Below, piece after piece: positions 8,641 through 17,404 of a DNA stretch of 64,000 bases (position 1 is its first letter; every line of letters starts with the position of its first letter). A program made the translations under genes and the position numbers. The notes under the pieces are model-generated. The model made no database searches. It was not told the origin of the DNA and was given only the letters and a program-made list of their open reading frames with translations. Origin of the DNA: Streptomyces ruber (GTDB lineage Bacteria; Actinomycetota; Actinomycetes; Streptomycetales; Streptomycetaceae). The stretch lies in the NCBI RefSeq assembly GCF_014648075.1, contig NZ_BMQK01000018.1, positions 79,377 to 143,376 on the forward strand. The letters are read 5' to 3'.

Positions 8641-10083
8641 GTGGTCACCGCACCGCACGCGCAGACCGCCTCCGCCCCGGACGCCTCCCGCACCTTCCCC
8701 GAGGACTTCCTCTGGGGCACCGCGACCGCCGCGTACCAGATCGAGGGGGCCGCCGCGGAGGACGGCCGCACACCGTCCATCTGGGACACCTACGCCCGCA
8801 CCCCGGGCCGGGTCCGCAACGGCGACACCGGTGACATCGCCACCGACCACTACCACCGCTGGCGGGAGGACGTCGCCCTCATGGCCGACCTCGGCGTCGG
8901 CGCCTACCGGTTCTCCCTCGCCTGGCCGCGGATCCAGCCCACCGGCCGCGGCCCCGCCGTGCAGAAGGGGCTCGACTTCTACCGGCGGCTCGTCGACGAA
9001 CTGCTGGAGAAGGGCATCCAGCCCGTCGCCACCCTCTACCACTGGGACCTGCCGCAGGAGTTGGAGGACGCGGGCGGCTGGCCGGAGCGCGCCACCGCCG
9101 AGCGGTTCGCCGCGTACGCGGCCCTGGCCGCCGACGCGCTCGGCGACCGGGTGAAGACCTGGACCACCCTCAACGAGCCCTGGTGCAGCGCCTTCCTCGG
9201 CTACGGCTCCGGCGCGCACGCCCCCGGCCGCACCGACCCGGTGGCCGCCCTGCGCGCCGCCCACCACCTCAACCTGGCCCACGGCCTGGCCGTCCAGGCG
9301 CTGCGCGACCGCATCCCCGCCGACGCGCGGTGCTCGGTCACCCTCAACATCCACCACGTGCGCCCGCTCACCGGCAGCGACGCCGACACCGACGCGGCCC
9401 GCCGCATCGACGCGCTGGCCAACCGGGTGTTCACCGGTCCGATGCTGCGCGGCGCCTACCCGGACGACCTCTTCGAGGACACCGCCGCGCTGACCGACTG
9501 GCATTACGTCCAGGACGGCGACCTCGAACTGATCAACCAGCCGCTGGACTTCCTCGGCGTCAACTACTACTCGCCCACCCTCGTCTCCCGGGCCGAGGAC
9601 GGCGGCTCCCACACCTCCGACGGACACGGCGGCAGCACCCGCAGCCCGTGGCCGGCCGCCGACCGGGTCGCCTTCCACCAGCCCCCGGGCGACACCACCG
9701 CCATGGGCTGGGCCGTCGACCCGTCCGGCCTGTACGACCTGCTGCGGCGGCTGTCGTCCGACTTCCCGGAACTGCCGCTGGTCATCACGGAGAACGGCGC
9801 CGCGTTCGACGACTACGCCGACCCCGCCGGCCACGTCAACGACACCGCCCGCATCGCCTACCTGCACGGCCACCTGGCCGCCGTCCACCGGGCCCGCACG
9901 GACGGAGTGGACGTACGCGGATACTTCCTGTGGTCGCTGCTGGACAACTTCGAGTGGGCCCACGGCTACAGCAAGCGCTTCGGCCTCGTCTACGTGGACT
10001 ACCCGACCGGCACCCGCATCCCCAAGGCCAGCGCCCGCTGGTACGCCGAGGTGGCCCGCACGGGCGTCCTGCGCGACGCCTGA
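8641..10083 (+). CDS. bglC: BglC, cytosolic GH1 beta-glucosidase
   Basis: The 480-residue protein is full length for glycoside hydrolase family 1. The acid/base Glu is E179 in TLNEPW and the nucleophile is E384 in ITENG. The family N-terminus FPEDFLWGTATAAYQIEG and the C-terminal WSLLDNFEWAHGYSKRFGL segment are both intact. There is no signal peptide, so it hydrolyses imported cellobiose and cellotriose to glucose inside the cell. It is the last gene of the ceb operon. GTG 8641 follows GAAAGGA. Two hairpins after the stop probably end the operon. Confidence 0.94.
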   Translation: MVTAPHAQTASAPDASRTFPEDFLWGTATAAYQIEGAAAEDGRTPSIWDTYARTPGRVRNGDTGDIATDHYHRWREDVALMADLGVGAYRFSLAWPRIQPTGRGPAVQKGLDFYRRLVDELLEKGIQPVATLYHWDLPQELEDAGGWPERATAERFAAYAALAADALGDRVKTWTTLNEPWCSAFLGYGSGAHAPGRTDPVAALRAAHHLNLAHGLAVQALRDRIPADARCSVTLNIHHVRPLTGSDADTDAARRIDALANRVFTGPMLRGAYPDDLFEDTAALTDWHYVQDGDLELINQPLDFLGVNYYSPTLVSRAEDGGSHTSDGHGGSTRSPWPAADRVAFHQPPGDTTAMGWAVDPSGLYDLLRRLSSDFPELPLVITENGAAFDDYADPAGHVNDTARIAYLHGHLAAVHRARTDGVDVRGYFLWSLLDNFEWAHGYSKRFGLVYVDYPTGTRIPKASARWYAEVARTGVLRDA

Positions 10084-10113
10084 GCTCCGTCGGGCCGGCG
10101 GGCCCAGTGCCTC

Positions 10114-10154
10114 CGGTGCGGCACCCCGTCACCGCCCCGCACGGTGCCGCACCG
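10114..10154. terminator. 12-bp stem hairpin after bglC
   Basis: CGGTGCGGCACC (10114-10125) is perfectly complementary to GGTGCCGCACCG (10143-10154), with a 17-base loop. It lies between convergent bglC and the DUF6297 gene and probably ends transcription from both sides. Confidence 0.6.
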
Positions 10155-10174
10155 GGGACCCGCCTCCGGGTCCC
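10155..10174. terminator. 8-bp stem hairpin next to the bglC terminator
   Basis: GGGACCCG (10155-10162) pairs with CGGGTCCC (10167-10174) across the loop CCTC. It abuts the previous stem-loop, making a double hairpin in the bglC/DUF6297 convergent gap. Confidence 0.5.
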
Positions 10175-10208
10175 GTACCTCCGGGACCCGGCCGGCGGAG
10201 CGGGTGCG

Positions 10209-11873
10209 TCAGGCGCGCACCGTCCTGCGCGCGGTCACCCCTGCCCACCAGATCGTCGCCGCCCCCACGACCAGCGGCCACAGCAGTCCCACCGCGTCCG
10301 GAGCCGTCCCGCGCGCCGGCCCGTCCACCACGGCCAGGCACCCGAGCGCCACCAGCGGCCCCCGCACCTGCCACAGCAGGGCCCCGAGCGGACCCGTGTC
10401 ACCCAGCGGAGTCGTCGAACCCAGCATCAGGTGCGCCGGTACGGGCCCCCGGTACGCACTCACCAGCGCCGCACCGACCAGGGCGGGCACCATCAGCGGC
10501 AGCACCACGAGGGCGTCCGTCCACGCTCCCGCCGCCCGGGCCGCCGCACCGCCGAGCGCGAACAGCACCAGCAGTCCGGCCGTCGGCACCAGCCCGTGCC
10601 GCCGGGCCAACTGCCCGGCTGACCACGGCAGTTGTGCGGCCCTGCGGACGTCGTCGGTCTCGATCCGCGCCGGCTCCGCCAGCTGGGCCGCGGCCAGGTA
10701 CCCGGCCGGCAGCGCCAGCAGAGTGACCGGTGCGGGCACCCCTTCAAGGCTCACCAGCGCCACCGCCGCGCCCGCCCAGACCAGCGCCCACCGAAGCCGC
10801 TCCGGCGTCCGCAGCAGCGCGGTCGCGTCCCGCCACGGCACCACCAGCTCCGGCCGGCGGGGGAGGGGCAGCCGCGCCGTGTGCCGGGACGCGCGGCGCC
10901 GGGTGGCCCGTACGGCCGCACGGGCCTGGCGCAGGTCGAGCGCGTACAGCGACGCCTGCACACGGAGCGCGGTACCCGCCTGGGTACGCAGCACCCGCGC
11001 CGGGATGTGCGGCACGGCGCCTGTCGCGTGCCTGCCGGCCACGAGCAGCACGACCGCCGTGAGCACGGCCCCCGCCCCGGCGGCGAGGACACCCGGCCCG
11101 CCCGCCGCGCTCGTCAGCGGCAGTGCCGCCCACCCCCACGGCCCCGACCAGAGCACCAGCCGCTCGCCGGGCCACGGGCCGTACACCAGCGACACACCGG
11201 CCACCGCCCACAGCGCCGCGACGACGGCCCGCGACACCCGGAAGACCGGGAGCCGGTGCACGGACGCGTCCGAGTCCTGGCGTTGCACCAGCACCGCCAG
11301 GGCCGTACCGGCGAAACCGGCGGCCCCGCCACCGAAGGCACCGGCACCGGTCATGCCCCACCAGGTGCCCGCGCCGAGCGCGTGCAGCAGGAAACCCGCC
11401 ACCGCTCCCACCGCCACGGCGACCAGCGACACCCGCACAGCCGACGCGACGAACCGGGGCAGCAGCAGCGCCCGGCGCAGCACGGGCTGGGGCAGCAGCC
11501 AGGTCACCGCCGCCCGGTCCAGCAACGCCGGCCCCTGCCAGCCGCCCCGTGCCGCCAGCAGCAGCACGACACCCGCCAGCACGGCCGGGACCAGCGTCGG
11601 CAGCGCCGGCAGGATCCGGCCGGCCACGGGACCTGCCAGCCGCCCGTCGGCTCCGGCCCGCGCCGCGGCCAGCAGCAGCGGCACACCCCAGATGGCGAAC
11701 AGCAGCGCCGTGCAGTACAGCGTGTAGGCCAGACCCCGGCGCCGCTTGTCCCGCTCGCCCGCCCGCACGACCCGCAGCCGGGCCAGCACGTCCGCGGTGG
11801 CGCGCGCGGCGGCCTCCCGGTCCGCGTCCACGAGCACGTGCGGCTGCGGCTGCGACTCACTCACCGTCCGCAC
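10209..11873 (-). CDS. DUF6297-type multi-span membrane protein, ABC exporter partner
   Basis: The 554-residue protein is dominated by hydrophobic segments. I estimate ten or more membrane spans, the first near residues 50-70 (LYCTALLFAIWGVPLLLAAA), after a charged cytoplasmic N-terminus. Its start overlaps the end of the ABC ATPase gene by 17 bases, so the two are translationally coupled, and the pair resembles ABC-2-type exporters. I recall this family as DUF6297, found next to ABC ATPases in actinomycetes. The substrate is unknown. GTG 11864 is an alternative start. Confidence 0.75.
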   Translation of the reverse strand: MRTVSESQPQPHVLVDADREAAARATADVLARLRVVRAGERDKRRRGLAYTLYCTALLFAIWGVPLLLAAARAGADGRLAGPVAGRILPALPTLVPAVLAGVVLLLAARGGWQGPALLDRAAVTWLLPQPVLRRALLLPRFVASAVRVSLVAVAVGAVAGFLLHALGAGTWWGMTGAGAFGGGAAGFAGTALAVLVQRQDSDASVHRLPVFRVSRAVVAALWAVAGVSLVYGPWPGERLVLWSGPWGWAALPLTSAAGGPGVLAAGAGAVLTAVVLLVAGRHATGAVPHIPARVLRTQAGTALRVQASLYALDLRQARAAVRATRRRASRHTARLPLPRRPELVVPWRDATALLRTPERLRWALVWAGAAVALVSLEGVPAPVTLLALPAGYLAAAQLAEPARIETDDVRRAAQLPWSAGQLARRHGLVPTAGLLVLFALGGAAARAAGAWTDALVVLPLMVPALVGAALVSAYRGPVPAHLMLGSTTPLGDTGPLGALLWQVRGPLVALGCLAVVDGPARGTAPDAVGLLWPLVVGAATIWWAGVTARRTVRA

Positions 11874-12522
11874 GCGGTGTCCGCTCCTCGACCAGCCGTC
11901 CCTCTCCGGAGACGGTGAACGCCGCGTCGGCCACCGCGGCGGCCAGGGTCCGGTCGTGCGTGGCCAGCAGCACGGCCGTACCGTCCGCCTTCGCGGCGAG
12001 CAGCCGCTCGGCGAGCCGTCCCCGGCCGTCCGTGTCGATACGCTGCTCCGGCTCGTCGAGGATCAGCATCGAACAGGGACGCACGAAAGCCTGCGCCAAC
12101 GCCATCAACTGCGTCTGCCCGGACGACAGTTGATGGGGCAGCGCGTCCGCGTGCCCGTCGAGACGGTGCTCCCTCAGGATGTCGTCGACCGTCTCCCCGG
12201 CGGCCTGCCCCAGGCCGTGGGCGAGCGCGACGAGCATGAGGTGCTCCCGGACACTCAGGTCCGGGTAGCCCACGCCGCCGTCCAGCACGACGGCGACCTC
12301 GGCACGCAGGGTCACGTCGTCCTCGGAGACGGTCCGGCCCAGGAAGGTCACCGTCCCCTCCTCCGGCCGCTCCCGGCCCGCGGCGAGCCGCAGCAGTGTC
12401 GACTTCCCCGAACCGTTCTCACCGAGCAGGACGACGCATTCACCGGCCCCGACGGACAGGTCCACCCCGGCCACGACGACCCGGTCGTCGTAGCCGTGAC
12501 GCACTCCGGCCATTTCCAGCAT
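11857..12522 (-). CDS. ABC transporter ATP-binding protein
   Basis: This 221-residue nucleotide-binding subunit has Walker A GENGSGKST, signature LSSGQTQLMALAQAF and Walker B MLILDEP. In the signature the usual LSGGQ is LSSGQ. It is coupled to the downstream DUF6297 membrane gene and should power it. ATG 12522 was chosen because TACGGT, a good -10, lies 7 bases upstream on this strand, suggesting a leaderless transcript, and because the domain starts MLEMAGVRHGY. GTG 12540 is an in-frame alternative. The cargo cannot be read from the sequence. Confidence 0.88.
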   Translation of the reverse strand: MLEMAGVRHGYDDRVVVAGVDLSVGAGECVVLLGENGSGKSTLLRLAAGRERPEEGTVTFLGRTVSEDDVTLRAEVAVVLDGGVGYPDLSVREHLMLVALAHGLGQAAGETVDDILREHRLDGHADALPHQLSSGQTQLMALAQAFVRPCSMLILDEPEQRIDTDGRGRLAERLLAAKADGTAVLLATHDRTLAAAVADAAFTVSGEGRLVEERTPRADGE

Positions 12523-12619
12523 GTGCACCACCGTAGGCACGGCCGGTGAAGTGGATCAAGGGCGCGGGCGGGGCTCACCGTCCTCCACCGAGCATGAGGA
12601 GACGCGCCCGTCCCTCACG

Positions 12620-12625
12620 TACCCT
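12620..12625 (+). promoter_or_regulatory. -10 element of a leaderless GlxA-type regulator transcript
   Basis: TACCCT lies 7 bases before GTG 12633 and there is no ribosome-binding site in between. A mirror-image element for the divergent ABC ATPase (TACGGT on the minus strand, 12530-12535) lies about 90 bases away. No convincing -35 was seen. Confidence 0.45.
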
Positions 12626-12632
12626 GCATGCC

Positions 12633-13589
12633 GTGCCAGCCTCCCGTCCGCGTCGTGTCGCCGTGCTCGTGCTCGAAGGGGCGAAGCCGCTCGACGTCGG
12701 TATCCCGGCGCAGGTGTTCACCACCCGGGCGAGCATGCCGTACGAGGTCCGGGTGTGCGGGGCGGCACCCGGGCTCGTGACCGGCGGTGACGGCCTGTCG
12801 TACCACGTCGCCCACGGGCTCGACGCGCTGCCGTGGGCCGACATCGTGTTCGTCCCCGGCTACCGGTTCCCCGACCGCGAGGACCCGCCGCGGACCGTCG
12901 TCGACGCGCTGGCCGCCGCCCACGAGGCGGGTGCGCGGCTCGCCGCCATCTCGACGGGCGCGTTCGCGCTGGCGGCCACGGGGCTGCTCGACGGCCGGCG
13001 TGCCACGACGCACTGGCACTACACGCGGGCGCTCGCGGAGCGGCATCCGCGCGTACGGGTCGACGGGAACGTCCTGTTCGTCGACGAGGGCAGTGTGCTG
13101 ACGTCGGCGGGCGCCGCCTCCGGCATCGACCTGTGCCTGCACATACTGCGCGGCGATCTCGGGGTGGCCGCGTCCAACCACGCGGCCCGGCGCCTGGTCG
13201 CGGCCCCCTACCGCAGCGGCGGCCAGGCGCAGTACGTGCCGCGCAGTGTGCCCGAGCCGCTCGGCGAGCTGTTCGCCGCCACCCGCGAGTGGGCGCTGCA
13301 CCGGCTCGGCGAGCCCCTCACGCTGGAGATGCTGGCCCGGCACGCGGCCGTGTCGCCGCGCACCTTCTCGCGGCGCTTCGTCGAGGACACGGGGTACACG
13401 CCGATGCAGTGGGTCATGCGCGCCCGCGTCGACATGGCCCGTGAGCTGCTCGAGCGTTCGACGCTGGGGGTCGAGCAGATCGCCGCCGACGTCGGTCTCG
13501 GCACCGGGGCGAACCTGCGACTGCACTTCCGGCGCATCCTCGGCACCACACCGAGCGAGTACCGGCGCACCTTCGCCCGGGGCGAGTAG
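12633..13589 (+). CDS. GlxA-type regulator (DJ-1/PfpI plus AraC HTH)
   Basis: The 318-residue protein has an N-terminal DJ-1/PfpI-like domain (RRVAVLVLEGAKPLDVG to about residue 190) and a C-terminal AraC double HTH (LEMLARHAAVSPRTFSRRF, then VEQIAADVGLGTGANLRLHF, ending TPSEYRRTF). Such regulators have a glutamine-amidotransferase-like sensor domain. The usual nucleophile-elbow Cys is not apparent (AAISTGAFALAATGLL has Thr-Gly there), so the domain is probably a non-catalytic sensor. GTG 12633 is supported by the -10 box 7 bases upstream; ATG 12594 is an alternative. It lies just upstream of a GAPDH gene, a possible target. Confidence 0.85.
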   Translation: MPASRPRRVAVLVLEGAKPLDVGIPAQVFTTRASMPYEVRVCGAAPGLVTGGDGLSYHVAHGLDALPWADIVFVPGYRFPDREDPPRTVVDALAAAHEAGARLAAISTGAFALAATGLLDGRRATTHWHYTRALAERHPRVRVDGNVLFVDEGSVLTSAGAASGIDLCLHILRGDLGVAASNHAARRLVAAPYRSGGQAQYVPRSVPEPLGELFAATREWALHRLGEPLTLEMLARHAAVSPRTFSRRFVEDTGYTPMQWVMRARVDMARELLERSTLGVEQIAADVGLGTGANLRLHFRRILGTTPSEYRRTFARGE

Positions 13590-13692
13590 CCCGCCGACGC
13601 CTGGCACGATCCTTACGAACCGTGGCACTCGCGCCGCTGTCACGGGCGAACGCCGGGCGCGAGTCTGAGGGCGAACGGAAGGGACACCATTC

Positions 13693-14694
13693 ATGACTCG
13701 CATCGCCATCAACGGATTCGGCCGCATCGGACGCAATGTGCTGCGCGCCCTGCTCGAACGCGACAGCGGCCTCGAGGTCGTCGCCGTGAACGACCTCACC
13801 GAGCCCGCCACCCTCGCGCGGCTGCTCGCGTACGACACGACGGCCGGCCGCCTCGGCCGCCCGGTGAGCGTGGACGGGGACACCCTCGTCGTGGACGGCC
13901 GCCGCGTCAGGGTGCTCGCCGAGCGCGAACCGGCACGGCTGCCCTGGGCGGAACTCGGCGTGGACATCGTGCTGGAGGCGACCGGCCGCTTCACCTCGGC
14001 CAAGGCCGCCCGCGCCCACCTCGACGCGGGCGCGGCCAAGGTGCTCGTCAGCGCGCCGTCGGACGGGGCCGACGTCACCGTCGCGTACGGCGTCAACACC
14101 GAGGCGTACGACCCGGCCGCGCACACGATCGTCTCGAACGCCTCCTGCACCACCAACGCGCTCGCGCCGCTGGCCGCGGTGCTCGACGAACTCGCCGGCA
14201 TCGAGCACGGCTTCATGACCACGGTGCACGCCTACACGCAGGAGCAGAACCTCCAGGACGGCCCGCACCGCGACGCCCGCCGGGCCCGCGCCGCCGCCGT
14301 CAACATCGTGCCGACCACCACGGGCGCCGCGAAGGCGATCGGACTGGTCCTGCCGGGTCTCGACGGCAAGCTGTCGGGCGACTCGATCCGGGTGCCGGTG
14401 CCCGTCGGCTCGATCGTGGAGCTCAACACCGCCGTCGCCCGCGACGTGACGCGCGACGAGGTACTGGCGGCGTACCGCGCCGCGGCGGAAGGCCCGCTCG
14501 CCGGCATCCTGGAGTACTCGGAGGACCCGCTGGTGTCGTCCGACATCACGGGCAACCCGGCCTCCTCGGTCTTCGACTCGGCCCTCACCCGCGTGGACGG
14601 CCGCCACATCAAGGTCGTCGCCTGGTACGACAACGAGTGGGGGTTCTCGCACCGCGTCGTCGACACGCTCGAACTCCTCGCGGGCCGCCGCTGA
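13693..14694 (+). CDS. gap: Glyceraldehyde-3-phosphate dehydrogenase, type I
   Basis: This 333-residue enzyme oxidises glyceraldehyde 3-phosphate to 1,3-bisphosphoglycerate. The NAD-binding motif INGFGRIGRNVLRAL is at the N-terminus and the catalytic Cys is C152 in SNASCTTN. The C-terminal WYDNEWGFSHRVVDTLEL is typical. It stands alone, not with pgk or tpiA, so it is likely a second GAPDH copy. ATG 13693 follows GGAAGGGA. A very strong hairpin ends the gene at 14811-14849. Confidence 0.94.
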   Translation: MTRIAINGFGRIGRNVLRALLERDSGLEVVAVNDLTEPATLARLLAYDTTAGRLGRPVSVDGDTLVVDGRRVRVLAEREPARLPWAELGVDIVLEATGRFTSAKAARAHLDAGAAKVLVSAPSDGADVTVAYGVNTEAYDPAAHTIVSNASCTTNALAPLAAVLDELAGIEHGFMTTVHAYTQEQNLQDGPHRDARRARAAAVNIVPTTTGAAKAIGLVLPGLDGKLSGDSIRVPVPVGSIVELNTAVARDVTRDEVLAAYRAAAEGPLAGILEYSEDPLVSSDITGNPASSVFDSALTRVDGRHIKVVAWYDNEWGFSHRVVDTLELLAGRR

Positions 14695-14810
14695 CCCGGG
14701 CACGGCCCCGCGGGGTGACGCATCGCGGACAGGCGGTCCCGGAGCCGGCTCCTGGCCCCGCTCCCCGGCGGCGGCGCCCCGTCGGACGCCGCACCCTCGA
14801 CGTCACGCGG

Positions 14811-14849
14811 GACGCGTGGGACCGGAAGGTGCTTCCGGTCCCACGCGTC
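14811..14849. terminator. Perfect 18-bp stem terminator between gap and the rhamnogalacturonan lyase
   Basis: GACGCGTGGGACCGGAAG (14811-14828) is perfectly complementary to bases 14832-14849, leaving only GTG as a loop. It lies between two convergent genes and probably works as a bidirectional terminator. It is among the strongest hairpins in the window. Confidence 0.8.
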
Positions 14850-14929
14850 ATCGGTGGCCCGGGCATGCCGATGCCCTCACCGTCAGGTACTGCACCCGCG
14901 TCCCGGGAGTCCGGACACCGTGGCGTCCG

Positions 14930-16930
14930 TCACCGCGTGTAGCGGATGGCGGGCCGCGGCGGCTGCTTCATGCCCTTCCCGATGAAGTAGCCCGTCCACG
15001 GCGGCTGGTTGTAGGCGGTGTTCTGCCACGCCACCCCGAGGCGGTACTGCGGATCGTGCATCAGCGTCGGCAGCCGCAGGTCCGTCCCGGCGGTCGTGGT
15101 GTAGACGCGCAGCGCCGACTCGTCCTGGGCGCGGTAGATCACTTCCTCGCGCCAGTCGCCGTACAGGTCGGCCTGGAGCACGGGATTGCCCTTGGTCCAG
15201 TTGTTGGTGTGCACGCCCTCGGGCCGGAAGACGGTGTTCTGGGTGCCGCTCCGCCAGTCCCACTTGGCGACGTACGGGCGGCCCGCCGGGTCGGCCGCCT
15301 CGTCGAAGTCGTGGTCGAGGATCTCCCGGAGCGGGTCGCCGTCCCACCAGATCATGTGGTTGGCCGAGGGGATGGACGTGCCGAGCAGGGTGCCGTCGGC
15401 GGCCCGCAGTTCGCCCTCGCGCGAGTTCCAGGCGCCGGTCGCGGTGACCGCCCAGGCCTCGGCGCCCGGGTGGGTGGGGTCGATGTCACCGGCCGCCGCG
15501 CGCCCGATGTCCCGGGTGGCGGGCATGCTGTGGATGATCTCGCCGGTGGCCGCGTCCCGGAACGTCGCACCACGGTTGCCGGAGGAGGACATCGACTCGT
15601 GGGCGGCGAACACCTCCAGCCCCGGACGGCTCGGGTCGAGGTCCGAGACGTGCAGCGAGTCCCCGTGACCGAGGCGGGTGTTGTACAGCGGCGAGCCGTC
15701 GTCGTCCACGGTCAGCGAGCCGTACACGATCTCGTCCCGGGCGTCGCCGTCCACGTCCGCGACCGACAGGTTGTGGTTGCCCTGCCCCTCGTACTCCGCG
15801 CCCAGCTCGTCGGAGTCGAACGCCCAGCGCTGCTTCAGCCGCTTGCCGTCGAAGTCGAAGGCGGTGAGGGTGGAGCGGGTGTAGTAGCCGCGGGCGAACA
15901 CGACCGAGGGGCGCCTGCCGTCCAGGTAGGCGACGCCGGCCAGGAAGCGGTCGGCGCGGTTGCCGTAGCAGTCGCCCCAGGCGCAGGTGTCGCCGCGGCC
16001 GGGGACGTAGTCCACGGTGTCGACCGCCGCACCGGTCCGGCCGTCGAAGACGGTCAGGTACTCCGGTCCGGTCAGCACGTAGCCGCTGCCGTTGCGGTGG
16101 TCGGCCGCCGCGTCGCCGATCACCTTGCCCCTGCCGTCCACCGTGCCGTCGGCCGTCTTCACGGTCACCTCGGCCCGGCCGTCGCCGTTCAGGTCGTAGA
16201 CCATGAGCTGGGTGTAGTGCGCCCCGGCGCGGATGTTGCGGCCCAGGTCGATGCGCCACAGCTGTTCGCCGTCCAGGGTGTACGCGTCCAGGACGACGTT
16301 CCCGGTGTAGCCGCTGCGGGAGTTGTCCTGGGCGTTGCTCGGCTCCCACTTCTGCACGATCTCGTAGCGGCCGTCGCCGTCGAGGTCGCCGACGCTCGCG
16401 TCGTTGAGGTGGTACGTGTACTCCTGCCCGGCCGGTGTGACGCCGCCCGCCGGCCGGTTGACCGGGATTTCCTTGTACTGCTCGGACCAGACGCGGAACA
16501 TGGCGGTCCGTTCGGTTACCTTGCCGCCGCGCAGCACCTCGACCCGGTAGACCGAGCGGGCGGTGCCGTGCCGGTCGGTGAGGCTGGTCGCGTCGCGGAC
16601 CGGGGTGCGGGTGATGCGGCGGCCGTCCCGGTACACGTGGAAGGCGGTGTTCTCCGGGTCCAGGCCGAGCAGGCGCCAGCCGACGAAGACCCCGTCCCCG
16701 GTCTTCACGGCGACCGGCGCCCGGTCGAGCCGTTCCATCTGGCGCAGCGGGCGCTCCGGCCGGTGACGGTCGTCGGTCGCGGTGGCCGGGCCGGTGAACG
16801 CGGTGGCGGCCGTGGCCAGGGCGGCGACGCCCGCGGTGATCAGCCGGGCGCGGGCACGGCCGGCCATGGGGGCGGTCCTGCTCAGGCGTCTGGGTCCGGT
16901 GGTGCCGGGGAAGGTGAATCTCCTGCCCAT
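14930..16930 (-). CDS. Secreted rhamnogalacturonan lyase, PL11
   Basis: The 666-residue protein has a long N-region and Sec signal (RARARLITAGVAALATAATAF, ending near ATATD), then a complete polysaccharide lyase family 11 chain. Calcium-binding DxDxDG-type loops line the propeller (GDLDGDGRYE, DLNGDGRAE, DVDGDARDE), and family segments VGWRLLGLDP, NWTKGNPVLQADLYGDWREE and LMHDPQYRLGVAWQN are present. PL11 enzymes cleave the rhamnose-galacturonate backbone of pectin by beta-elimination. No carbohydrate-binding module follows. AAAGGAG precedes ATG 16930. A perfect palindrome at 16994-17005 is likely its operator. Confidence 0.92.
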   Translation of the reverse strand: MGRRFTFPGTTGPRRLSRTAPMAGRARARLITAGVAALATAATAFTGPATATDDRHRPERPLRQMERLDRAPVAVKTGDGVFVGWRLLGLDPENTAFHVYRDGRRITRTPVRDATSLTDRHGTARSVYRVEVLRGGKVTERTAMFRVWSEQYKEIPVNRPAGGVTPAGQEYTYHLNDASVGDLDGDGRYEIVQKWEPSNAQDNSRSGYTGNVVLDAYTLDGEQLWRIDLGRNIRAGAHYTQLMVYDLNGDGRAEVTVKTADGTVDGRGKVIGDAAADHRNGSGYVLTGPEYLTVFDGRTGAAVDTVDYVPGRGDTCAWGDCYGNRADRFLAGVAYLDGRRPSVVFARGYYTRSTLTAFDFDGKRLKQRWAFDSDELGAEYEGQGNHNLSVADVDGDARDEIVYGSLTVDDDGSPLYNTRLGHGDSLHVSDLDPSRPGLEVFAAHESMSSSGNRGATFRDAATGEIIHSMPATRDIGRAAAGDIDPTHPGAEAWAVTATGAWNSREGELRAADGTLLGTSIPSANHMIWWDGDPLREILDHDFDEAADPAGRPYVAKWDWRSGTQNTVFRPEGVHTNNWTKGNPVLQADLYGDWREEVIYRAQDESALRVYTTTAGTDLRLPTLMHDPQYRLGVAWQNTAYNQPPWTGYFIGKGMKQPPRPAIRYTR

Positions 16931-16993
16931 CCGAATGCTCCTTTGCTGTCGGACGACGGGTTCTGACGGCTCTTCACGGGTGACGACAGGTTT

Positions 16994-17005
16994 TGAATCG
17001 ATTCA
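16994..17005. promoter_or_regulatory. Palindromic operator upstream of the rhamnogalacturonan lyase
   Basis: TGAATCGATTCA is a perfect 12-bp palindrome with a central CG, the form typical of LacI-family operators. It lies 64 bases before the start codon and just downstream of a candidate promoter on the minus strand (-35 TTGACG at 17045-17050, weak -10 CACACT at 17021-17026). A repressor bound here would block initiation. Confidence 0.55.
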
Positions 17006-17391
17006 TCTGCCGGCCGTTCGAGTGTGGCAACGGCTGATCGATCCCGTCAATCGTTGTGCGAGCTTGTTGTGCGAGCCTGTTGAATTCCGAGCCGGAGCCG
17101 GAGCCAGAGCCGAAGCCGGAGCCGAGTCGGAGCGGAAGTCGGAGTCGGAGCCGAGTCGGAGCGGAAGTCGGAGCCGGAGCCCGGGCGGAAGTCGGAACCG
17201 GAGCCGCGCGCCGGAACTGACGGAACCGGATCGGGGTGTGCTGTGCGACTCCTGGTGCCTCGCCCGCCTCGCCTCGCCCCGCCTCCCCTCGCCCCGCCTC
17301 GCCCCGCCTCGCCCCGCCTCGCCCCGCCCCGCCCCGCCTCGGCGTCGTGGAGGACCGTACGGAGTGAGAGTCCGCGGTGCCGTCGTTCGAT

Positions 17392-17397
17392 TATGAT
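17392..17397 (+). promoter_or_regulatory. -10 element of a leaderless transcript
   Basis: TATGAT lies 7 bases before ATG 17405, with no ribosome-binding site between. The position fits a transcript that starts at the start codon. Confidence 0.45.
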
Positions 17398-17404
17398 CTT
17401 GGTC

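Larger units (their letters stand above)
16931..17404. other. Low-complexity intergenic region with two short-repeat tracts
   Basis: The left part holds the promoter region of the rhamnogalacturonan lyase. The tract at 17088-17215 is built of GGAGCC/GGAAGTC-type hexamers. The tract at 17262-17342 is built of CTCGCC and CCCGC pentamers and hexamers. Frames run open through both, but the codon choice is that of simple repeats, not genes. I see no protein gene here. Confidence 0.6.

Noticed and set aside
14816..16966. A 716-codon plus-strand open frame opposite the rhamnogalacturonan lyase
   Set aside because: It is a shadow of the PL11 gene with Val/Gly/Arg/His-rich non-protein-like composition.
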